Source of the DNA: an uncultured Planctomycetaceae bacterium
GTDB taxonomy: Bacteria; Planctomycetota; Planctomycetia; Pirellulales; Lacipirellulaceae
DNA: 11,186 nt
Assembly (NCBI GenBank): GCA_937860165.1
Contig: CALMBE010000157.1
Location: 1-11,186, forward strand
Direction of reading: 5' to 3'
The notes beneath the pieces are model-generated. The model worked only from the letters and a program-made list of their open reading frames with translations, was not told where the DNA came from and did not search any database. A program made the position numbers and the translations under genes. This document shows, one piece after another, positions 5,631 to 11,186 of the stretch. Every line of letters begins with the position of its first letter. Position 1 is the stretch's first letter.

Positions 5631-6527
5631 ATGAAATGGTTTTTTCAGTTCGTTTGCGTTGGTACAGTTTTCTTCTTGGCAACGCACGTGCAGGCTCAGC
5701 TTGTACGATCGGGAACGGGGGCTACTGCCACGGCCGATCTTAGTAACGTCACCAATGCCTTGGACCAATTTCGGGCCGACCTGGGGGCGAACAATGGCTT
5801 GGGTGTCTGCACGGGTGCTTGCGTGCCTGGGGTGGGTCGTCGTGAGGTGAATTGGGATGCAGTTCCCGACGCCAGTTCATCGCCAGCGGCGTTTCCTGGA
5901 AATTTCTTCAACCGAGATCCAAGTTTCCCTGCCGGTCGCGTCCGGGGAATTCAGTTCTCAACCACCGGCACCTTTGAAGTCAGTGCCGACGCGGACTCGG
6001 ACGGCGATGGCAATCCTGGGCCGACGGCCCCGTTGTTTGGCAATCACAGCCCGGACAATGCCGACGACTTTGCCGCGTTCAGTGCGGAGCGGATTTTCGG
6101 GATCGTGGGGTCCAATGTTTTGGATGTGACGTTTAGTCTCCCCGGTCAGCCTGGGATTCCCGCGGCGGTCAAAGGTTTTGGCGTCGTGTTTACGGATGTC
6201 GAAGTGAGCGGCTCAACGCAGCTTGACTTCTTCGATGTGGGCGGCAATGTGCTGCAATCGGTCAGCGTGCCGCAATTCGCTTTCATCGGAGGCGATTCGT
6301 TCAAGTCGTTCTCATTCTTGGGCGTATCTTTTGATATGCCGATCGTGAGCCGGGTGCGGATCGTCAACGGCGGCACTGACTTGAATCTCGTGCAGTTTGG
6401 CTCGGCGTTTGACGCCGTGGCGATGGATGATTTCGTGTTCGGCGAACCGGTGGCAATCCCCGAGCCCACGACGCTGTTGCTGGCACTGGTGGGGATGATG
6501 CCTGTGAGATTCCGTAGAGTCGGATAG
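5631..6527 (+). CDS. Secreted PEP-CTERM protein of unknown function
   Basis: A 298-residue exported protein. I chose ATG 5631 because AGGAG lies eight bases upstream and the product then begins with a classic signal peptide (MKWFFQFVCVGTVFFLATHV, probable cleavage after VQA near residue 22); the frame is open from 5463 but that extension looks non-coding. The C-terminus has IPEPTTLLLALVG (PEP at 277-279), a short hydrophobic helix and the basic RFRR. This is the tripartite PEP-CTERM signal recognised by exosortase, so the protein is probably cleaved and released or surface-bound. The body has NWDAVPD, FPGNFFN, an acidic DADSDGDGN stretch (120-128) that could bind calcium, GVVFTDV, FLGVSFD and DAVAMDDFVFGEP. 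I recall this motif series from other secreted bacterial proteins of unknown function. Two Cys (60, 64) form CTGAC. No exosortase gene is in the window. Confidence 0.88.
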   Translation: MKWFFQFVCVGTVFFLATHVQAQLVRSGTGATATADLSNVTNALDQFRADLGANNGLGVCTGACVPGVGRREVNWDAVPDASSSPAAFPGNFFNRDPSFPAGRVRGIQFSTTGTFEVSADADSDGDGNPGPTAPLFGNHSPDNADDFAAFSAERIFGIVGSNVLDVTFSLPGQPGIPAAVKGFGVVFTDVEVSGSTQLDFFDVGGNVLQSVSVPQFAFIGGDSFKSFSFLGVSFDMPIVSRVRIVNGGTDLNLVQFGSAFDAVAMDDFVFGEPVAIPEPTTLLLALVGMMPVRFRRVG

Positions 6528-6541
6528 GGCTTGTTCAGGAA

Positions 6542-6584
6542 CCGGTGGGCCCGCCCGCTGAAGCGGGCTCGCCGGGGATTTTTT
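6542..6584 (+). terminator. Repeat-derived terminator after the PEP-CTERM gene
   Basis: Fifteen bases after the stop codon comes a GC-rich palindromic element (hairpin GCCCGC/GCGGGC with outer CCGG/CCGG) followed by six T. This is the form of an intrinsic terminator for the plus strand. The gene beyond it runs on the opposite strand and ends at 6594, so the two genes converge on this element. There is no T-run for the minus strand. Confidence 0.65.
6550..6576 (+). repeat. 27-base palindromic repeat, copy 2
   Basis: Identical core to the copies at 5424 and 7603. With copy 3 it shares an extended left side (CCGGTGGG) and an A plus T-run on the right, so these two agree over more than 40 bases. 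It lies between two convergent genes. Confidence 0.85.
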
Positions 6585-6593
6585 GCGAGCTCT

Positions 6594-7157
6594 TTACCAA
6601 GCGGCCACTGCTCGAGTTACTTCATCGACCAACTCCGGATTGCGTTCCTTTTGGTGAGAGCATTCCAGAGCGGTGTTGATGGCCGCGATGACTTCGGTAT
6701 TACTGAGTTCTTCCTGGCGAATCATGTCGTTTTGACAAAGCCAGAAACTGACAGCACACCACTCCCACAATGGGGTTTCCGCGCGCAGATGGCAGACGGG
6801 GGGTGGGAACCCACCGGGACCACGCTGTCCGTTGATGAATTGATGAACAAGTTGTCGTGTTCGGCCAATGCGGCGGGCAATATCCGCTTGTGTGACCAGA
6901 TTGCACTCGTCAATTTGTAGAACATCTGCACCGATATTTGCCTTGCGAACATCGTGGATGGCGCTCAGTATCGCGTCTTTAAGAGTAGGAGCCGTTCGTG
7001 AGAATTCCATCCACAGTCTGCCGTAAGCGACACTGAGAGTGGCATCGTCGCAGCCTGCCTCGAAAAGGGCATCTTCCACTTCGGTGGTCAGTTCATTCAC
7101 CCCCGTGAGGACAAGTGAGAAGTCGTATTCTCGTGTGCAAAGATAGTCTTTATTCAT
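6594..7157 (-). CDS. Helix-turn-helix protein, putative antitoxin/regulator of a two-gene module
   Basis: A 187-residue protein. The N-terminal half (about 10-72: YDFSLVLTG, EAGCDDATLSVAYG, LKDAILSAIHDVRKA) looks like a small alpha/beta domain. Residues 88-110 (VTQADIARRIGRTRQLVHQF) form a helix-turn-helix, followed by RGPGGFPPPV and PLWEWCAVSFWL. That arrangement recalls AlpA- or MerR-type winged helices, in which the FPxP and W-rich strand forms the wing. I recall similar proteins of unknown function in actinobacteria and other phyla. The start overlaps the stop of the gene upstream by ATGA (7154-7157), so the two are co-translated. The order, with a small alpha/beta protein first and a two-domain DNA-binding protein second, resembles hicA-hicB, and I infer an antitoxin that also represses the operon. 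A plain transcription factor is the alternative. Confidence 0.82.
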   Translation of the reverse strand: MNKDYLCTREYDFSLVLTGVNELTTEVEDALFEAGCDDATLSVAYGRLWMEFSRTAPTLKDAILSAIHDVRKANIGADVLQIDECNLVTQADIARRIGRTRQLVHQFINGQRGPGGFPPPVCHLRAETPLWEWCAVSFWLCQNDMIRQEELSNTEVIAAINTALECSHQKERNPELVDEVTRAVAAW

Positions 7158-7369
7158 GGCTCGTCCCTCTTATGTTCGACGTCCCGATGCGGGCACCAAT
7201 CGACTCGTTGTCGGAGATGTCGCGCATGGTTTTCAGGATTGCGGGGCGTCGACCAGACACTGACGATACAACCCTCCCGGGTACTGTATGGACAGTACAA
7301 CCGCCCCCAAGCATGGCTTCCGGGTGTCTCCACTCGCCACCCAAGCGATTCCGCGTATTGGATTGCCAA
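7154..7369 (-). CDS. Small HicA-like protein, putative toxin
   Basis: A 71-residue product if read from TTG 7369, the only standard start in this frame; there is no Shine-Dalgarno sequence. The open frame extends to a stop at 7414 and the extra residues (NKHIE before LAIQYAES) continue a plausible first helix, so translation may begin further upstream at an unusual codon. Motifs run: helix, GWRVETP, GSHAWGRLYCP, CIVSVWSTP, then a helix NPENHARHLRQRV ending in WCPH. This helix-strand-strand-strand-helix order with GSH after a GW strand matches HicA mRNA interferases, whose catalytic His lies in that loop (here His19). Cys26, Cys34, Cys59 and His61 could bind metal, which typical HicA proteins do not do. 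I recall homologues annotated only as hypothetical. The toxin function is inferred from fold pattern, size and the overlapping partner gene. Confidence 0.68.
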   Translation of the reverse strand: MAIQYAESLGWRVETPGSHAWGRLYCPYSTREGCIVSVWSTPRNPENHARHLRQRVDWCPHRDVEHKRDEP

Positions 7370-7413
7370 TTCGATGTGCTTGTTCGGATGCCGAGGTCTA
7401 GCTATGCAATACT

Positions 7414-7442
7414 ATCTTAGATCGGCTGTTGACAAGTGTCAA
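7414..7442 (-). promoter_or_regulatory. Promoter and operator of the HicA-like module
   Basis: On the minus strand a perfect TTGACA (7442-7437), a 17-base spacer and TAAGAT (7419-7414) form a housekeeping-type promoter, with transcription expected to begin near 7407. The -35 box is one half of a perfect 14-base palindrome, TTGACACTTGTCAA (7429-7442). A dimeric regulator bound there would block RNA polymerase, and the helix-turn-helix product of the second gene is the obvious candidate. Confidence 0.62.
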
Positions 7443-7594
7443 GCAAAGAAAAATCGGAGAAATCGCGGGCTATCGGTAGAGGTGCCCAACTGCCAAGAGA
7501 AGTGGTTGGCTGAATGACCAAACTACGACTTCTAGGATTTCAAGGCAGCAGAAGTCGCCAGACTCAGGTTCTTTGTCATGCCGCGGAAATCGTG
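7443..7594. other. Intergenic, nothing recognised
   Basis: Lies between the upstream side of the HicA-like promoter and the repeat 3' of the channel gene. A plus-strand frame (7514-7885) starts here but is antisense to the channel gene and has no credible product. Confidence 0.5.
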
Positions 7595-7602
7595 CCGGTG
7601 GG

Positions 7603-7629
7603 CCCGCCCGCTGAAGCGGGCTCGCCGGG
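7603..7629 (+). repeat. 27-base palindromic repeat, copy 3
   Basis: Same core as at 5424 and 6550, followed by A and seven T (7631-7637). It lies 30 bases past the stop codon of the minus-strand channel gene. The T-run is on the plus strand, so it would not serve as an intrinsic terminator for the channel, though the hairpin could protect its 3' end. Confidence 0.85.
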
Positions 7630-7659
7630 ATTTTTTTCGATGAAGCCTGGGGTTCGAGG

Positions 7660-10600
7660 TTATCGCCGCTTCGGAACGCTGCGGATGTGGATGTCGGTTT
7701 GGGGGAAGGCGATTTCGATCCCTGCGGCTTGGAACTTTTCGTTGATCGCGGTGTGGAGATCGTGGATGGCTTGGAGCCGCTTTTCGAGCGAGGCCAGAAA
7801 CACCCGCAGGCTCAGATTGAGCGTGCTCTCGCCGAAACCCTCGAACACCGCAATCGGTTCGGGGTCTTTCAGCACGAGCGGGTAGGCGTCGGCCACTTCG
7901 CGGAGCAGTTGGCAGGCCTGGGTGGTGTCGGTGCCGTAGGCCACGCCGACGTTGACGACGATGCGATTGGTTTGGTCGCTGAGGGTCCAATTCAAGAGTC
8001 GCTCGGTGACGAGGTCCTTGTTGGGGACGATGTATTCCTTGTGATCCCAATCGACGATGGTGGTGGCCCGCATGCGGATGCGCGAGACTTGTCCCGTCTT
8101 GTCGCCGAGCGTGACGACATCGCCGACGCGGATGGGTCGCTCGAAGAGGAGAATAATCCCCGAGACGAAGTTGGCGAAGATTTCCTGCAAGCCGAATCCT
8201 AGCCCCACCCCCATGGCGGCGACGAGCCATTGGATGCTCGTGCCATCGAATCCCAGGGACTTGTAGGCCGTCACCATGCCAATGGCCACCAACGAGTAGC
8301 GGCAGATGCTGGTGACGGCGTAGCGCGAGCCGGAGTCCATGGGCAAGTGTTGCAGGACGGCAAAATCCAAGAGGGCCGGGACATTTCGCACGGTGACAAA
8401 AGTTACGATCACCAGGAGCGCGAACTGCAAGAGATCGCCCCAGGTGAGTTGGTTTTGGACACCCTCCCGAGGAAACACGGGCCACTGACCGATGTAGGTG
8501 AGCGCGGGCAACATGTCTTGCCAGATGAACCAGGCCGAGACAAGCCCGATGAGGGTCAACACGGAGACCAGCAATTTGCTGGTTTGTTCTCCGAGGGCGG
8601 CCAGATCGACAGTTTCGTCGAGTGCCTCGGGGGGAAGGGGGGGAGCTTCTTCGCTGGCCGTGGCAACCAGGGTGGCTGCGGCCAGGCGTTTTTGCTTGGC
8701 TTGTTCGCGAGCGAGTCGGCGACGATTGAGGAGAATCCAGCGTTTGGTCATGCCGCCAGCGACCAGCAGCGCGAGTATCATCCCCGCGGATTGCAGGAGG
8801 CGGAGTGACAATTGCTGGGCGGTGTAGTAATAACCTACGACCGCCAAGACGGCCAAGAATAGGGGTAGGAGCGTGATCCCCAGGGACCACAGTTTCTGGA
8901 ACAGGGAGACCCCGCTGTCGGACTTGCTCAAAAGCAACTGGCGAAAGGGACTCCGCCGCCATAGAAAGAACCGATAGCAGGCAAAGGTGAGCACCAGCAT
9001 GACGGCGACGAACCAGATCCTTCCGAGCGAACTGTTCCAGAGGGGTTCCACATTTTGCGTGGTCAATCCTGTGAGCCACAGCACGAGCGGCAAACAAGCT
9101 CCGATGAGCCACCGTAGATACCGGCGGACCTGTTCCAGGGCGGATTGTGGCCAGTTGAAATGGGCATCGGCTAATCCCTTGGCGCGGCACGCGTGGCGCA
9201 CAAATTCCAAGAGTAGCAAACAGATTGCCGAGAACTGCGAACTCACCGCGAGGGCCCGCACGAATTCGGATTCGTTCTGTGGGCTATCGATCCACCAACC
9301 GACGAAACCCAAGAGTGCCGGCCAAGGCAAGGCGAGCAAGATCGTGGTCCACAAGGCCTCGAGGGACAGCAAATACTCGGAACAGGTGCGCTTGGCGGCC
9401 TGTTCGCCGATCGCGCGGAGCCGATTGCGGGTTTTGCGCTGGTAGTGCCAGACCATTAGAATCACAAACACGAACAACCCGAGCACTGCCGGTGATCGGC
9501 CCGAGCGTGTCTTGAAGGCTTCGAAGGCTTCCCGCCAATTTACCGGATTCCAACTCCAGGCAAAGCCGCGGGCGGCTGGTTCGAGATCGACCAGCCTAGG
9601 CCAGGAACAACTGCGAATCCACAACACATGTTCGGCGATAAAATTGCGGTAGTCGCGGGTCGTGCGAAGGAGCTCCTCCTCTTTGGCCGACAATTCGATG
9701 AGACTGTGGACATATTTGTCGTAGTTGTCATCGGCCGTGTTGAGGATTTGGTGTTCGGCGTCGAGCAAGGTTTTCAGATCGCGCTCGGCGGCCTCGCGCT
9801 GGGGGGAGGGGACTTGTTGGAGGATTTGCTCGATTCGCACTTTGGGGTCGGCGTCTTCGACTTCGTTGCGCTGGTCCACCAAGCGGTATTTCGAGTAGGT
9901 GGCGTCGGCGCGATCGGCCTCACGGCGTGAAATCCGCCGGGCGATGCCGCGCGTGTTTGGCAAGAGTTCCAGTTGTTGGCGGAGTTGTTGGCCACTGGCT
10001 TCGGTGAGACCTGCGGCGGCGACCCGCTCCTCGCTGAGTTTTTTGGCCTCGCGGACTTCTTCGAGGAGGGCTTTGGTCGCGGTGAGCTCATCGGTCAGGG
10101 CAGCAATCTTTCCGACAACTTCGGCGGAGTCCTTGGCTAAAGCGGCATTGGCCGTCGCCAGGGCCGCGATCGCTTCGGGTCGCTCGACGGCCGCGGCGCT
10201 GGCGGTTGCCGAGGCTTGTTGATTGGCCTCGGCGCGGCGCTGTTCAATGATGACCGCACGGAGTGCTTCGAGGTATTTTTCATCTTGGGCAACCTTCTTC
10301 GCGCGGTAGTCGCGGCGGATTTGGACCAAGTCGGGGCTGGAAGTGAAGTACTCACGTTTTCGCTCAATCGCGTTGAGTGCCATTTCGAGTGCGGCCCGGC
10401 GTGTTTCGAGTGCGATACGCCTGGCTTCGGAAGGTATTCCGGTGGCCGCAATCGATAAAAGTTCTTCGATTTGTTGGCGGACTTTTTCCAATTCTAGTTG
10501 CGTTGAGTCCAACTCGTTGGGTAGATTAGCGAGCCAATCCGACCGCGCTTTCGATTGTGAATTGGATTTATCCAAGTCGTCGCGGAGTTTTTTAAGTGCT

Positions 10601-11112
10601 TGTTCTTGCAGGGCAAGTTCTTTTTCCAGATCAGCAATCGAACGACCGTCGTCCACGTCGGGGACTTCCGGCGGGAGCGTTGAGAGGAGCTTGGTGAATT
10701 CCTCCAAATCTTGTGGGTATTGCGCGATCAAGCCTTCGTAGTGAGTGACCTCATCATGTTTCTCGGTATACAAGTTGATGGCACTCAAGGCAGCTTGATA
10801 GGATTCGGTGGCATCGCGCTTGTCCGATTCATTCAGCCCAGCCCCCTCGAGCGCAGCGAGGCGTTCTTGGATTTGGATTGCCGTCAGCGGTGGCCGAGAA
10901 TCGCTGGTGGATTCGTCGGTGGTGTCGGCAACTGCGGCGGGGGTGGGAACGTCCTGCTGGGCCCAGAGGTCTTGGTCCGCAGGGAGTAGTGCGCACCACC
11001 CGAGTAGGAGAAGCATCGGGAACTGTAGCAGGGTCCTCTGGACCGTGCGAAAATTCTTGAGAAATACGGGCCGGGGGCCCATGCTACGGAGGAGTAAAAA
11101 TTTGCGAGGCAC
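7660..11112 (-). CDS. MscK/MscM-type mechanosensitive channel
   Basis: A 1150-residue inner-membrane channel that opens under membrane tension and releases ions and solutes after osmotic downshock; E. coli MscK is about 1120 residues. The start is GTG 11112, with AAGGA (11124-11120) seven bases upstream. An N-terminal hydrophobic segment (about 27-45) is a signal peptide or anchor. Residues 75-490 are Glu/Ala/Arg-rich and predicted coiled coil, forming the large periplasmic domain. About eleven membrane helices follow (near 541-556, 588-607, 620-640, 668-682, 700-715, 742-763, 775-790, 845-864, 889-910, 930-950 and 962-993). The last is the MscS-type pore helix (GVGLGFGLQEIFANFVSG, ERPIRVGD), then the cytoplasmic MscS domain with DWDHKEYIVPNKDLV. 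It ends IHIRSVPKRR. It appears complete and transcribed alone. MscK and MscM cannot be told apart with certainty, so I give no gene symbol. Confidence 0.95.
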   Translation of the reverse strand: MPRKFLLLRSMGPRPVFLKNFRTVQRTLLQFPMLLLLGWCALLPADQDLWAQQDVPTPAAVADTTDESTSDSRPPLTAIQIQERLAALEGAGLNESDKRDATESYQAALSAINLYTEKHDEVTHYEGLIAQYPQDLEEFTKLLSTLPPEVPDVDDGRSIADLEKELALQEQALKKLRDDLDKSNSQSKARSDWLANLPNELDSTQLELEKVRQQIEELLSIAATGIPSEARRIALETRRAALEMALNAIERKREYFTSSPDLVQIRRDYRAKKVAQDEKYLEALRAVIIEQRRAEANQQASATASAAAVERPEAIAALATANAALAKDSAEVVGKIAALTDELTATKALLEEVREAKKLSEERVAAAGLTEASGQQLRQQLELLPNTRGIARRISRREADRADATYSKYRLVDQRNEVEDADPKVRIEQILQQVPSPQREAAERDLKTLLDAEHQILNTADDNYDKYVHSLIELSAKEEELLRTTRDYRNFIAEHVLWIRSCSWPRLVDLEPAARGFAWSWNPVNWREAFEAFKTRSGRSPAVLGLFVFVILMVWHYQRKTRNRLRAIGEQAAKRTCSEYLLSLEALWTTILLALPWPALLGFVGWWIDSPQNESEFVRALAVSSQFSAICLLLLEFVRHACRAKGLADAHFNWPQSALEQVRRYLRWLIGACLPLVLWLTGLTTQNVEPLWNSSLGRIWFVAVMLVLTFACYRFFLWRRSPFRQLLLSKSDSGVSLFQKLWSLGITLLPLFLAVLAVVGYYYTAQQLSLRLLQSAGMILALLVAGGMTKRWILLNRRRLAREQAKQKRLAAATLVATASEEAPPLPPEALDETVDLAALGEQTSKLLVSVLTLIGLVSAWFIWQDMLPALTYIGQWPVFPREGVQNQLTWGDLLQFALLVIVTFVTVRNVPALLDFAVLQHLPMDSGSRYAVTSICRYSLVAIGMVTAYKSLGFDGTSIQWLVAAMGVGLGFGLQEIFANFVSGIILLFERPIRVGDVVTLGDKTGQVSRIRMRATTIVDWDHKEYIVPNKDLVTERLLNWTLSDQTNRIVVNVGVAYGTDTTQACQLLREVADAYPLVLKDPEPIAVFEGFGESTLNLSLRVFLASLEKRLQAIHDLHTAINEKFQAAGIEIAFPQTDIHIRSVPKRR

Positions 11113-11124
11113 GGGGCGATCCTT
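11113..11124 (-). promoter_or_regulatory. Ribosome binding site fixing the channel start
   Basis: AAGGA at 11124-11120 on the minus strand, seven bases before GTG 11112. The next in-frame ATG (11082) has no such site, which decides the start. The remaining bases to the window edge show no clear promoter. Confidence 0.6.
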
Positions 11125-11186
11125 CTAAGCATGCAGGTGCGAAATCGGTGCGGCACTCCATTGTCGAGGGGGAGCGAGGAAGGGGG

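Noticed and set aside
6531..6920. Plus-strand open frame of 129 codons
   Set aside because: Antisense to the helix-turn-helix gene and begins in the terminator repeat; no ribosome binding site or recognisable domain.
5424..7629. CRISPR-like array from the 27-base repeat
   Set aside because: The three copies are more than 1 kb apart with genes between them and there are no cas genes; they are interspersed palindromes.
7532..9190. Minus-strand open frame of 552 codons
   Set aside because: Out-of-frame shadow of the channel gene, rich in Arg, Pro and His; the overlapping channel frame has clear MscS motifs and membrane helices.

Overview
The window reads as chromosomal DNA from a planctomycete, probably Pirellulales-like. 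The indicators are a secreted protein with a PEP-CTERM sorting tail, an adenosylcobalamin-dependent (class II) ribonucleotide reductase with a Cys-rich tail, a very large MscK-type mechanosensitive channel, and several GC-rich palindromic repeats between and even inside genes. The lineage is inferred from this combination; there is no rRNA or other phylogenetic marker.

Layout. Bases 1-600 hold interspersed hairpin repeats and no convincing gene. At 597-765 (minus) is a small glycine-rich membrane-protein gene with an ideal ribosome binding site, broken by one extra C in a C5 run. At 1071-4106 (minus) is the class II ribonucleotide reductase; its gene contains two in-frame copies of a hairpin repeat in the C-terminal linker. 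The roughly 570-base gap upstream of it carries two good and one weaker NrdR-box-like sites and candidate promoters. At 4676-5328 (minus) is a VapBC-type toxin-antitoxin pair with a 4-base stop/start overlap and a promoter that predicts a leaderless transcript. At 5631-6527 (plus) is an exported PEP-CTERM protein, followed by a hairpin repeat with a T-run that should terminate transcription. At 6594-7369 (minus) is a two-gene module overlapping by ATGA: a small protein whose motif order resembles HicA toxins, then a helix-turn-helix protein. Its promoter has a perfect -35 box lying inside a 14-base palindrome. At 7660-11112 (minus) is the MscK-like channel.

How they fit together. The metabolic and stress core is the reductase (dNTP supply, probably NrdR-controlled) and the channel (osmotic release valve). 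Between them are two compact, probably self-regulated toxin-antitoxin-like cassettes and one surface or secreted protein, separated by a 27-base palindromic repeat present in three same-orientation copies (5424, 6550, 7603). The most novel candidate is the HicA-like plus helix-turn-helix pair. The repeats, the frameshifted small gene and the start-site arrangements are the other points worth checking.
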